Origin: Nitratireductor thuwali
GTDB taxonomy: Bacteria; Pseudomonadota; Alphaproteobacteria; Rhizobiales; Rhizobiaceae
Length of the DNA: 64,000 nt
NCBI RefSeq assembly: GCF_036621415.1
Contig: NZ_CP030941.1
Span: forward strand, 1,610,001 to 1,674,000
Direction: 5' to 3'
The notes beneath the pieces are model-generated. The model had not been told where the DNA came from. It was given only the letters and a program-made list of their open reading frames with translations, and searched no databases. The position numbers were made by a program, and so were the translations under genes. Shown here one piece after another: positions 50,929 to 59,389 of the stretch; within the stretch, counting starts at the first letter, position 1, and the number at the start of each line of letters is the position of its first letter.

Positions 50929-50990
50929 CGGAGCGCGATGACGAAAAGCGCACAGCGGTTTTCGGGAAAGATCACGCTCCGCCGGCAGAA

Positions 50991-51025
50991 CAGATCATGA
51001 CGATGCGAAGAAGCGTCATGATCTG
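50991..51025. terminator. Strong hairpin between convergent lysA and opgC
   Basis: Perfect 12-base arms CAGATCATGACG (50991-51002) and CGTCATGATCTG (51014-51025) with an 11-base loop. It lies between two converging genes and could stop transcription from both sides, although no T run follows. The upstream sequence (GCGGTTTTCGGGAAAGATCA) is like Mesorhizobium-type intergenic repeats, so it may be a repeat fragment. Confidence 0.6.
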
Positions 51026-51030
51026 GATAT

Positions 51031-52197
51031 CTATGCCTGCACCAGCGGCGTCTTGGAAGGAGTAGTCGCTTCTCCGACCGCCTTCCGCCTCCGGGCCTTC
51101 TTCTCCGAGACGGTGGAAAGGAACAATGCCACGCAATATTGCAGGAGGATGCCCGACAGAAGCAACGCTCCATCTTCCAGAACGCTCATCTCATAGCTTG
51201 TGCGCAGCACCTGAAAGGCGATCGCCAGCACCGAACCTGTGGCGAACACCGCCAGCCCGTTCTGCCCCATCAGTGCAATGGGCGCGAAAGCCCGCCGCGA
51301 CAGGAAAGCGCCCATCCCCGCAATGTTCGTCGCCACATAGGCCAGCGCCACCGCGTGGAGGAAACGTGGCATCGACAGGAATGTCTTGTCGAACCCCGAA
51401 ATATAGTAGGGCAGGATGGAACTGCCGGGCAGCCCGCCCATGCGAAGTTTCATCCATACCAGCGAAAAAAGCAGGAATGCGCTGGCGCCCCAGAAAAGCG
51501 CCGGGCGGAAGGCAACGAATTTCCGCCCGTCAGCCACGGCCAGCCCGCCGGCGATGCCCACAACATAGATCAGCTGCCACGAAAACGGGTTGAAGAACCA
51601 GCCTCCCGGGTTGGGAAAATTGGGCAGATTGATGCGGAAATGCGCGGCCGCGAGCCAGATCAACGCCGCGCATCCGACCATCGCCCAACGATTTCGCAGA
51701 CCGATCAGGATGTAGACCGGCGAGATGAGAAGCAGCACGAAATAGAGGGGCAGGATGTTGAAATACCCTATCTGGTGCCCGAGCGTCGGCAGGCCGATCA
51801 TGGCCGACAGGGGACGGTCGAGCAGCCGCGTGAAATTGACCCTCTTCACTATCTCGATGGCATCGAGATAAAGGATGCCCCACGCGATGATCGCAATCGC
51901 GACCACCGAGGTCACGACATGTGTCACATAGAGCGTGCCGGCCCGCCGCCAGACACGGAGCACGGCCTGCCCCGCATCGCCGGTCCTGAAGCCTCGGGAA
52001 TAGGCAAGGCCGACGGCAATTCCTGACATCAGGACGAAGGCCTCCGCAGCATCCGAGAAGCCGAAATTGCGCGACGTGAAGCGCTCGAACGCGTTACCCG
52101 GAACGTGGTTGATGAAGATCGTCAGGAGAGCGAGCCCGCGGAAGACGTCGAGCCGCACGTCGCGCTCGCCCGCGCCGGGTATGAAGGGGGCGCTCAT
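51031..52197 (-). CDS. opgC: OpgC family glucan succinyltransferase-like membrane protein
   Basis: A 388-residue inner-membrane acyltransferase of the OpgC domain family with about ten helices. OpgC proteins succinylate osmoregulated periplasmic glucans. It has the family start ERDVRLDVFRGLALLTIFINHVPGN, followed by FGFSDAAEAFVLMSGIAVGLAYSR and PTLGHQIGYFNILPLYFVLL. The ATG overlaps the stop of opgH by 4 bases. A lysine/arginine-rich tail (EKKARRRKAVGE) is probably cytoplasmic. Confidence 0.92.
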   Translation of the reverse strand: MSAPFIPGAGERDVRLDVFRGLALLTIFINHVPGNAFERFTSRNFGFSDAAEAFVLMSGIAVGLAYSRGFRTGDAGQAVLRVWRRAGTLYVTHVVTSVVAIAIIAWGILYLDAIEIVKRVNFTRLLDRPLSAMIGLPTLGHQIGYFNILPLYFVLLLISPVYILIGLRNRWAMVGCAALIWLAAAHFRINLPNFPNPGGWFFNPFSWQLIYVVGIAGGLAVADGRKFVAFRPALFWGASAFLLFSLVWMKLRMGGLPGSSILPYYISGFDKTFLSMPRFLHAVALAYVATNIAGMGAFLSRRAFAPIALMGQNGLAVFATGSVLAIAFQVLRTSYEMSVLEDGALLLSGILLQYCVALFLSTVSEKKARRRKAVGEATTPSKTPLVQA

Positions 52198-54128
52198 TCA
52201 GGGCTTCCTTCACCCGCCTGCAGCGCGGCGTGCGCTACCGGCACCTCATCCTGTATGGCCGGGAGTGACGAGGATCTCCACCGCTTCAGCAGGTCCTCCT
52301 GCAGCATTACGGCCGCCGGAACCGACCGTTCCTCGGCGGTCGCGAACAAGCCGAAGCGGCGACCGAGCGCGGCACCAGAGAACGAAGTCCAAGAGATCAG
52401 CAACGGCGCAACGAGCTGCGGGCCTGCAACCAGCATCACCCATGGCAGGTAATCGGGCGCCAGCCGGTAGGCCGCCCCGATGGTGATGGAGCCGCTCACG
52501 ACGATCCACCAACTCGCCGACCAGGCCTCCGAAAGGCTGACGCGGTTCGCTTCGCGATTGGCCGCCGGCCAGCCGCCATCGGCCCCCGAAATGACCTCGA
52601 CGACCGAGCGCGTCTGGAACAGCATCATCAGCGGCGCCAGAATGCTGGTGCAGACGATCTCGCAGATCACGCTGAGGAAACATCGCAGCGTGCCGCCGAA
52701 CTGCCTGTTACGGCCGCTCAGCGCGCCGTCCAGCACGACCAGGATCTTGGGCCCGATCAGAAGGCCGAAGACGCCGCTGAGCAGCGCCAGCGCGTTTTCC
52801 TGCGCCACGCGCGGAAACACCGGCAGAAGGCCGGGCACGGGGAAATAGTCCGGGATCACCTGCATGGCGGGCGCAACGATGCTGGCGAGAAGGAACAGCG
52901 CCCATAGCGGCGCGGCGACATAGGCCATGATACCCTGCAGGAAGACGAAGCGGCTCCACAACTTCAGCCCCGGCGCACCGATCAGCCGGCTATGCTGCAG
53001 GTTGCCCTGGCACCAGCGCCGGTCGCGCTTGGCATAGTCCACCACATTGTCCGGCCCTTCTTCGTAGGAGCCGCCGAGATCGGCGTCGATCCGCACCTTC
53101 CACCCGTTGCGGGCAAGGAGTGCCGCCTCGACGAAGTCGTGGCTGAGAATATGCCCGCCGAAAGGCGGCTTTCCCGGCAGTTCCGGCAGGCCGCAGCTTT
53201 GCGCGAAGGCCTGCGTCCGGGTGATCGCATTATGTCCCCAGAACGGCCCTTCGCGGCCCTGGAGCGTGGCCACGCCTGCGGCGTAGACCGGCGAGTAGTA
53301 GGAGGCTGAAAACTGGATCGCCCGGCCGAAGAGTGAGCGCGCATGGACCACCTTCGGCAGTGTCTGCAGCAGCCCCAACTCCGGATCGGCCTCCATGCGC
53401 CGCACCATCTCCATCATCGTCGCGCCTTCCATCAGGCTGTCGGCGTCGAGGATGATCAGATAGTCGTAAAGCGCCCCGGAACTGCGGATGAAGTCGGCGA
53501 TGTTGCCGGCCTTCTTGCCCGGATTGGTCGGACGGCGGCGATAGAAGAGGGGAAAATCCGGCCCCATCTCCTGCCGCAGGCGGCCGAACCAGAATTCCTC
53601 CTCCTGCACGGCTCGAGGATTGTTGCTGTCGGACAGGATCGCGAAGTGGAACCGTCCGGCGCCGCCCGCCGCGTGCAACGAACGGGCCATGGCCGCCACA
53701 TGGGAAAAGCTCTTGGCCGGCTCCTCGTTGTAGATCGGCACCAGGATCGCGGTCGTCGCTTTCACAGCTTCGCCGGCGCGGACGTCTTCCCGGCCCTCGA
53801 AACGCCGGCTCAGAAGGCCATTCAGGGCCAGGGCGGCACCCCAGGCAAGCCAGGCCGTGCTCAGGGCCAAAAGCGCGATCCGAACCAGATCGATCCACTG
53901 CGCCCCATCGGTAAAGAAATAGCCTGCCGCCAGGGCACTGGCGATAGCCGCCATCGCGACGGCGAAGAGCGTGGAGGCTGCCCGCCTGAGCTTCACCATC
54001 CAGGAAATCCCGAAGTCACCGCCTATCTCCACGCCAGCCAGCTGATCAGGGGCCGGAACAGCACGATGCGCCGTGGACGGGTCAAGACCTGCTCGGGCAT
54101 TGCCAGTGGCGCGGTGGGCAGCCGGCAC
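52194..54128 (-). CDS. opgH: Glucans biosynthesis glucosyltransferase MdoH/OpgH (5' end probably frameshifted)
   Basis: Inner-membrane processive glycosyltransferase that makes the beta-1,2-glucan backbone of periplasmic glucans. The GT2 domain shows VPIYNEEP, ILDADS, GHNAITRTQAF and RRWCQGNLQHS (the RW motif), flanked by several membrane helices. GTG 54128 is the nominal start, but the first 40 residues look unlike OpgH. In another frame an ATG at 54175, overlapping the opgG stop, encodes 50 residues including PLAMPEQVLTRPRR, which resembles a true OpgH N terminus and ends at a TAG at 54023. A single-base loss near 54030-54060 would explain both. Another possible start is ATG 53999. Confidence 0.88.
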   Translation of the reverse strand: MPAAHRATGNARAGLDPSTAHRAVPAPDQLAGVEIGGDFGISWMVKLRRAASTLFAVAMAAIASALAAGYFFTDGAQWIDLVRIALLALSTAWLAWGAALALNGLLSRRFEGREDVRAGEAVKATTAILVPIYNEEPAKSFSHVAAMARSLHAAGGAGRFHFAILSDSNNPRAVQEEEFWFGRLRQEMGPDFPLFYRRRPTNPGKKAGNIADFIRSSGALYDYLIILDADSLMEGATMMEMVRRMEADPELGLLQTLPKVVHARSLFGRAIQFSASYYSPVYAAGVATLQGREGPFWGHNAITRTQAFAQSCGLPELPGKPPFGGHILSHDFVEAALLARNGWKVRIDADLGGSYEEGPDNVVDYAKRDRRWCQGNLQHSRLIGAPGLKLWSRFVFLQGIMAYVAAPLWALFLLASIVAPAMQVIPDYFPVPGLLPVFPRVAQENALALLSGVFGLLIGPKILVVLDGALSGRNRQFGGTLRCFLSVICEIVCTSILAPLMMLFQTRSVVEVISGADGGWPAANREANRVSLSEAWSASWWIVVSGSITIGAAYRLAPDYLPWVMLVAGPQLVAPLLISWTSFSGAALGRRFGLFATAEERSVPAAVMLQEDLLKRWRSSSLPAIQDEVPVAHAALQAGEGSPE

Positions 54129-54167
54129 GCTTCCGTGAGGCCGGCGCTGCGTGGAGCCTTCTCGAAC

Positions 54168-55745
54168 TCAGCCATCATCGCCTCTTCTCCATTGATATAC
54201 CCAGGTTTCCGAAAGCAGGCGGTCGCCCGAACTCAGCTTTGCGCTCAACTCCACGGGCGCATCGCCCTCGGGAAGCAGGTCGAGCACCAGGCGCCAGGCG
54301 CCATTGGCCTCTACCCGCGATACCGTTTGATGGACAATCTCCGCCCGGTTAACCGAAACCGCCGCTTCAACATCCTCATCCGCGGGAAGGTCCCTCAATA
54401 ACTCCCCTTCGAAATCGATCACGAATTTGCGCATGTTCTCGTCGTTCTCGACCCCGGAGACGCCACCCATCCCGGTACGCAGCGCCGTGACGCGGGCGAG
54501 TTCCTTGCCCGGCTCATCGAGCAAGCCCCAGCTCAGACGATACCGGAATTCCAGTGCCTGCCCGGCCTCGACCTCTCCGGCGGGCACCCAGAAGGCCACG
54601 ATATTGTCGTTGACCTCGAGTTCGGTGGGTATCTCGACGAGGTTGATCCAGCCGTCGCCCCAGTCGTCCAGCGGCTCCACAAGCAGCGATGGCCGCCGCT
54701 CATAGCCGGCGCCGGCATCCTGGTAATGCGCGAATGCCCGGTCGCGCTGATACAGCCCGAAGGCTTTCGGGCTAGCCTCTGCGAAGAACGAATTAGCGAG
54801 TTCACGGGGATTGTTGAGATTGCGCCAAAGCTCCTCGCCGCTCGCCCTGATGATCTTCAGACCGTCGCTGTCGTGCACCTGGCCCCGATAATCATCGAAG
54901 GCGCCGTCATTGTTCTCAGCGAAGAGAAACATCGACGTCATCGGCGCGATGCCCAGCCGCTGGATCGCTGCGCGCGTATAGAGCCGCGCCGTGACGTCCA
55001 CTTCCGTCGGCTGGCCGGGCCTTATGGTGAAGGCGAAAGCGCCGGTGACGCTCTGGCTGTCGAGCGCGGCGTAGAGCTTGATCTGCCTGGCCGTCCGCCC
55101 TGGCTTCTCGATCCAGAACTCGTAGAAGCGGGGAAACTCCTCGCCCTGCGATGTGGCGGTGTTGACGGCGAGCCCGCGTGCGGAGAGCCCGTAGAGATTG
55201 TCCTTGCCGAGAGCACGGAAATAGCTTGCGCCTAGGAACGCGACGAGCTCATCCATCACGCCGGGGTTGTTGAGCGGGTAATGCAGGCGGAAACCCGCCA
55301 CGCCAGGCAGTTCGATCCCTTTGAAGGCTTCCGGGTCGAGCGGCTTGTCATACACGAAACGGTTGCTGTCGATGTCCAACGGCAGTGCCTTTCCCGCCTC
55401 CACGACATTCAGCTTCACCGGCTGTTTGAACAGCCAGCCCGGATGAAACGCCTGAAGTTCGAAGGCCGCCTCGTCCCGCCATTCGGCCAGATCCGGCTTG
55501 AAGCGAATGGCGCGATGCTGATCGTAGGTCAGTTCCGCAAGCGCATCGGGCAGCGTCGCCGAAGGCTCCTCATAAGGCTGGCTGGCCCGCTCCTTCATCG
55601 CCGCGCTTAGCCCGTCGAAGGAGAACGACCCCGCTTCCGCAGCGGGTTCTGCCCGACCGTCCTGCGCGCGTGCCGATGGGACCAGGAAGGCGGGCATGCA
55701 GGCCAGCGCGCTTGCCCCAGACATGAGAAATGAACGTCGATGCAT
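54168..55745 (-). CDS. opgG: Periplasmic glucans biosynthesis protein OpgG/MdoG
   Basis: A 525-residue periplasmic protein needed for backbone branching or release of osmoregulated glucans. The N terminus MHRRSFLMSG fits a twin-arginine signal (RRSFLM), with cleavage after PSARA near residue 27. The OpgG domain covers the rest, with YDQHRAIRFKPDLAEW, GVAGFRLHYPLNNPG and EFPRFYEFWIEKP. The ATG at 55745 has AGGGA upstream. The frame to 55871 adds unrelated residues. It heads the opgG-opgH-opgC operon. Confidence 0.95.
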   Translation of the reverse strand: MHRRSFLMSGASALACMPAFLVPSARAQDGRAEPAAEAGSFSFDGLSAAMKERASQPYEEPSATLPDALAELTYDQHRAIRFKPDLAEWRDEAAFELQAFHPGWLFKQPVKLNVVEAGKALPLDIDSNRFVYDKPLDPEAFKGIELPGVAGFRLHYPLNNPGVMDELVAFLGASYFRALGKDNLYGLSARGLAVNTATSQGEEFPRFYEFWIEKPGRTARQIKLYAALDSQSVTGAFAFTIRPGQPTEVDVTARLYTRAAIQRLGIAPMTSMFLFAENNDGAFDDYRGQVHDSDGLKIIRASGEELWRNLNNPRELANSFFAEASPKAFGLYQRDRAFAHYQDAGAGYERRPSLLVEPLDDWGDGWINLVEIPTELEVNDNIVAFWVPAGEVEAGQALEFRYRLSWGLLDEPGKELARVTALRTGMGGVSGVENDENMRKFVIDFEGELLRDLPADEDVEAAVSVNRAEIVHQTVSRVEANGAWRLVLDLLPEGDAPVELSAKLSSGDRLLSETWVYQWRRGDDG

Positions 55746-56449
55746 GAAATCCCTGTTGTCGTGATTGTTGGCGCGGAATGCGCAGTCGCGCCCCGGAGAA
55801 GTCCTCCGAAACGCCACACCCACTAATGCCAAGAGTTGGAAAAGGTTGGGGCGGAGAACGTCAAATTCCACAACGCCCTGTCACAGAAGATGATCCGTCA
55901 AGGCAGATGCGAACCGCCGATGGTTCCGCCTCGTTCACCGCCTGCCGTCTAAGGCGGAACGGCGCCGTGGAACGAAACTTGCCCGCAACGGGCACAAACG
56001 GCCCCTTTACCCACGGACAGGGCGATGGGCGCGCAGGGAACGCAACGCGAAGACATGATGTCAGGACCGTAAATCAGGGGACAATGAGAACGCGATTTAG
56101 CCCATTTCCGCAGAAAACAAAAAGGGGCCAATGGCTTGGAGCGCATTCATAAATGCATGGCAGCTATGCAAATTGGCAGGAGGTGAGGGAAATCCGGCCT
56201 GCCTCGGTGTAGTTCATTTCTCCCGAACGGACTTGTCGCGTGACACGCACCTGCCCTTGGCTCTTCCTGGTTCGTTGAAATTCGACAAGTCAGATCCGGG
56301 AACTCTCGGTTATTTCGCCCTTTTTGCCACGGCAGAATTGCCCCTGCGCGCAGCGTCGCAAAGAATGGATAACGGGTCCTTCGCCACCCGATCTGAACAA
56401 CGGTCTGCGAGCATTGCCGCTGTTGCCGCGACACCCGCGAACGCTCGGA
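55746..56449. other. 704-base intergenic region upstream of opgG
   Basis: A long gap between opgG and the HxlR regulator gene, both on the minus strand. It probably carries the opg promoter and leader. One feature is an inverted repeat GTTCCGCC/GGCGGAAC at about 55924-55957. A 65-codon minus-strand frame (55949-56146) ends in a segment with two CxxC pairs. Sequence from about 56090 to 56350 looks AT-richer than its surroundings. No repeat or RNA gene was recognised. Confidence 0.4.
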
Positions 56450-56842
56450 TCACGTCTCCGATCGCAGATCAAATTTGGCTTGCGCCGTCTCGATGGCAGA
56501 CTTGTTCCGGCGGCTCCAGGTCACCAAGCCAGCCACCTGAGCGGCGAAGGAGCGACCAAGGTGCGAGAGTTCATAGGTCACGCTGGGCGGCACTGTCGGT
56601 GCGACATGGCGTAGGACGTGGCCATCGCGCTCCAACCGGCGCAAGGTCAGGGTCATCATGCGTTGCGAAATGCCCTCCAGCGCCCTTTCCAGTTCCCGAT
56701 AGCGGCGCGGACCGGCGGAGAGTTCGGCCAGCGCCATGACAGTCCACTGCTCGCCCAGACGGTCGAGGATCAGCCGTAACCCGCAATCCTCGTGGTCAGA
56801 AGCGCCGCAGGGAGTGAGTGGAGTGATAGCCCGAACATTCAT
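56450..56842 (-). CDS. HxlR family winged-helix regulator
   Basis: A 130-residue HxlR/MarR-like regulator. Cys20 in DCGLRLILDRLGEQW occupies the position used for redox sensing in HypR/QorR-type members, and a second Cys is at residue 12. The wing-helix region has RRYRELERALEGISQRMMTLTLRRLERDG and VPPSVTYELSHLGRS. ATG 56842 gives the normal length, and one at 56857 adds five residues. It is divergent from the quinone oxidoreductase gene and probably regulates it, like E. coli YtfH and YtfG. Confidence 0.92.
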   Translation of the reverse strand: MNVRAITPLTPCGASDHEDCGLRLILDRLGEQWTVMALAELSAGPRRYRELERALEGISQRMMTLTLRRLERDGHVLRHVAPTVPPSVTYELSHLGRSFAAQVAGLVTWSRRNKSAIETAQAKFDLRSET

Positions 56843-56895
56843 GTGCGTTTCAGACAAGATTGTGCCTTCTTTTGCCGAGGTTGAGATGTCCCTAC

Positions 56896-56907
56896 GTTAC
56901 CGGCAAC
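56896..56907. promoter_or_regulatory. Candidate operator between the HxlR and qorB genes
   Basis: A near-perfect 12-base palindrome GTTACCGGCAAC (10 of 12 positions symmetric) lies in the 85-base divergent gap, 21 bases before the reductase start. It is a plausible binding site for the HxlR protein, inferred from position only. Confidence 0.3.
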
Positions 56908-56927
56908 AATACGCCAAAGGAAGTTCC

Positions 56928-57725
56928 ATGATCTTGATTACCGGGGCCTCGGGCCAACTCGCATCGCAAATCATTGCCGGGGCACGGCAAGCCGGCCTCG
57001 CTATGCTCACCGCAAGCCGCTCGACAGACGCTGACCGGCAGATGGATTTTGACCGGCCGGAAACGCTCGATTTCACCGGGATCGAGACCCTGTTCCTCAC
57101 CTCGGCCGGCTATGCTGAAGATGATGTCGTCGTGCGCCGACATGGAGCCGTCCTCACCGCAGCCCGCGCGCAGGGCGTCGGGCACATCGTCTACACGAGC
57201 CTCAGCCGCGCCAGCGATCACCTCGGTTTCGCCCTTGCCCACCGCTGGACCGAGCGCGAAATCCGGGCAAGCGGCATGGAGTGGACCATACTCCGCAACG
57301 GTCTCTATGCCGAACTGATCGGTGCTCTGGCCGCACCGCGTGACGGACGGATCAAGACGCCCTTTGGGCAGGGGCGGATTTCCGCCGTCGCCCGTGCCGA
57401 CCTCGCAGAAGCGGCGCTTGCCGTACTGACGGCGCCCGCAGCGCATGCAGGGCGCTGCTACGAACTGGCCGGCCCCTCTGCCTTTTCGGTGCCCGAACTT
57501 GCGCAGCGCCTCGGCGTGCCCTACGAACCGGTCCCTTTTGAGGTCGAGCGTGCGAGGCTGTCGATCCTGCCGCTATTGTCTTTCCAGCCGCCGATGCTGA
57601 TGTCGATTTCCTCCTCTGCAGCGGGTGGGTTTCTGGAAGCCGATTCCACCGATCTGCAGGAACTGGTGCGCGAACCAAGGGACGCACTGGCAATCGCTTG
57701 CGCGATCGCTCAACGATCAGCATGA
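56928..57725 (+). CDS. NmrA-like NAD(P)-dependent quinone oxidoreductase (QorB/YtfG type)
   Basis: A 265-residue atypical SDR. The N-terminal cofactor motif ILITGASGQLASQII, TASRSTDADRQMDFDRPETL, and the quinone-reductase type YTSLSRASDHLGFALAH and WTILRNGLYAEL match QorB/YtfG and NmrA relatives. These reduce quinones with NADPH. ATG 56928 has AAAGGA eight bases upstream. The frame open from 56736 overlaps the regulator gene in antisense. It is paired head-to-head with the HxlR gene. Confidence 0.9.
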   Translation: MILITGASGQLASQIIAGARQAGLAMLTASRSTDADRQMDFDRPETLDFTGIETLFLTSAGYAEDDVVVRRHGAVLTAARAQGVGHIVYTSLSRASDHLGFALAHRWTEREIRASGMEWTILRNGLYAELIGALAAPRDGRIKTPFGQGRISAVARADLAEAALAVLTAPAAHAGRCYELAGPSAFSVPELAQRLGVPYEPVPFEVERARLSILPLLSFQPPMLMSISSSAAGGFLEADSTDLQELVREPRDALAIACAIAQRSA

Positions 57726-57861
57726 CACCGAGCGCCCGCACCAGGCCTCGCCATGGCCTGCCCGGCCGAGCGCTACCTGCGCTCGCCACGCCCTTGTGAC
57801 TGCCTGCCTAACTCGATTACCCCGGAGCGCACCATGTGTCCGGGTCGTACAATGAAGAAAA

Positions 57862-57938
57862 TGGTGATCCCGGCAGGATTCGAACCTGCGACCCTCAGAT
57901 TAGGAATCTGATGCTCTATCCTGCTGAGCTACGGGACC
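57862..57938 (-). tRNA. tRNA-Arg (anticodon CCU)
   Basis: A 77-nucleotide tRNA with encoded CCA. The acceptor stem GGTCCCG pairs with CGGGATC (one G-U). The anticodon stem TCAGA/TCTGA holds the loop TTCCTAA (anticodon CCT), and the T arm is GCAGGTTCGAATCCTGC. It stands alone between the qorB-like gene and the M20 hydrolase gene. Such tRNAs are common integration sites, but no integrase or repeated tRNA end is visible. Confidence 0.97.
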
Positions 57939-58021
57939 ATCCGATTGCGTCATACCGTGTCGAAAAGGCTTCGCCAAGACGTCTATTGCCTCTGTAGTGC
58001 CCCTGACCTGGAGCCGGTGCC

Positions 58022-59188
58022 TTATTTGGGTGCGAGTGCGGTTTCCGCGAGGCGTATCCAATAGCTTACCCCGTGCGGGATCACCTCGTCGTTGAAGTCG
58101 TAGCTGGAATTGTGGAGAAAGGCGCTGCTGCCGTTGCCGACAAAGATGAACGCGCCCGGGCGGGCCTCCAGCATGTAGGAAAAGTCCTCGCCGCCCATCA
58201 TCGGCGCGACGTTGCGCTCGACATTGGCGGCGCCCGCCACTTCCGCCGCCACGTCGCCCGCCAGCACGGTCTCGGCGGCATGGTTGTGGGTCACCGGGTA
58301 ATTGGGATCATAGTCGAAGTCGATGGTGAGGCCGTGCGCATCGGCCACGCCCCGGCAGATGGCGCGCATGCGCTCCTCGGCCAGAACGCTTAGCTCGCGC
58401 TTCAGCGTGCGCACGGTGCCCATGAGTTCGACGGCATCGGGAATGATGTTGTGGGTATCGCCGCCCCGGATCATCGTCACGGAGACGACAAGGGATTCCA
58501 GCGGGTCGGCGGCGCGCGAAGCGATCGTCTGCAGTGTCGAAACCAGATGGCAGGCGGCCACGACCGGATCCTTCGCCTGATGCGGCATGGCCGCATGCCC
58601 GCCCTTGCCCCGAACGGTGATGCAGAATTCCGCGGTCGACGCCATGATCGGGCCCGGTCTGATGGCAAATTTGCCGACGTCGAGCCCCGGCATATTGTGC
58701 ATGCCGAACACGCGCTCTATGCCGAAGCGCTCCATCATGCCGTCCTTGACCATCTCGTTGCCGCCGCCGCCGCCCTCTTCCGCCGGCTGGAATATGACCG
58801 CGACCGAACCGGCAAAATTGCGCTCTTCGGCAAGATATCTGGCCGCGCCGAGCAGCATGGCCGTGTGCCCGTCATGACCGCATGCGTGCATTTTCCCGTC
58901 GACCCGGGAAGCATAGGGCTTGCCCGTTTCCTCCTTCATGGGCAGCGCATCCATATCGGCGCGCAAGCCGATGGTGGGGCCCGGGCCGCGTACGCCCTTG
59001 ATGAGGCCCACCACGCCGGTGCGTCCGAGCCCCGAAACCACCTCCTCGCAACCGAACGCCTTCAGCTTTTCCTCGACGAATGCCGCCGTCTCGAAAACAT
59101 CGAACAATAATTCGGGATTGCTGTGCAGTTGGCGGCGCCAAGCCGTGATTTCGTCATGAAATTCTGCTGCACGGTTCACGATGGGCAT
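58022..59188 (-). CDS. M20 family amidohydrolase (HipO-like)
   Basis: A 388-residue M20D peptidase/amidohydrolase that removes acyl groups from amino acids or similar amides. Metal ligands are seen in MHACGHDGH, FQPAEEGGGGG, FGMHNMPG and the C-terminal MMGGEDFSYM. The dimerisation (lid) domain lies at about 180-295. It resembles hippurate hydrolases, with the true substrate unknown. The ATG at 59188 has AGGAAG upstream and starts MPIVNRAAEFHDEI. Confidence 0.93.
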   Translation of the reverse strand: MPIVNRAAEFHDEITAWRRQLHSNPELLFDVFETAAFVEEKLKAFGCEEVVSGLGRTGVVGLIKGVRGPGPTIGLRADMDALPMKEETGKPYASRVDGKMHACGHDGHTAMLLGAARYLAEERNFAGSVAVIFQPAEEGGGGGNEMVKDGMMERFGIERVFGMHNMPGLDVGKFAIRPGPIMASTAEFCITVRGKGGHAAMPHQAKDPVVAACHLVSTLQTIASRAADPLESLVVSVTMIRGGDTHNIIPDAVELMGTVRTLKRELSVLAEERMRAICRGVADAHGLTIDFDYDPNYPVTHNHAAETVLAGDVAAEVAGAANVERNVAPMMGGEDFSYMLEARPGAFIFVGNGSSAFLHNSSYDFNDEVIPHGVSYWIRLAETALAPK

Positions 59189-59389
59189 TCGGAGCTTCCT
59201 GTTGTTGCCGGCTGGATCGCACCCGCGATCGTTGCACTTTGCCATGCTGGCGTCATATGCGCTAAGTATCGCAACGGCAACAACGAGGATGGTGCGGACG
59301 GAAAAGGCCTGCCTCGCACGGGCAGAACCTTTGATGCCATCATTGCCAATATCGATACGGCAGGCAACACGGGGAATACGGATTTCGCT

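Noticed and set aside
55778..56152. 124-codon plus-strand frame upstream of opgG
   Set aside because: No ribosome site, no hydrophobic or domain pattern, and biased composition. Probably chance.
57862..58021. tRNA-Arg as an integration site for an island
   Set aside because: No integrase, no direct repeat of the tRNA 3' end, and ordinary chromosomal genes on both sides.
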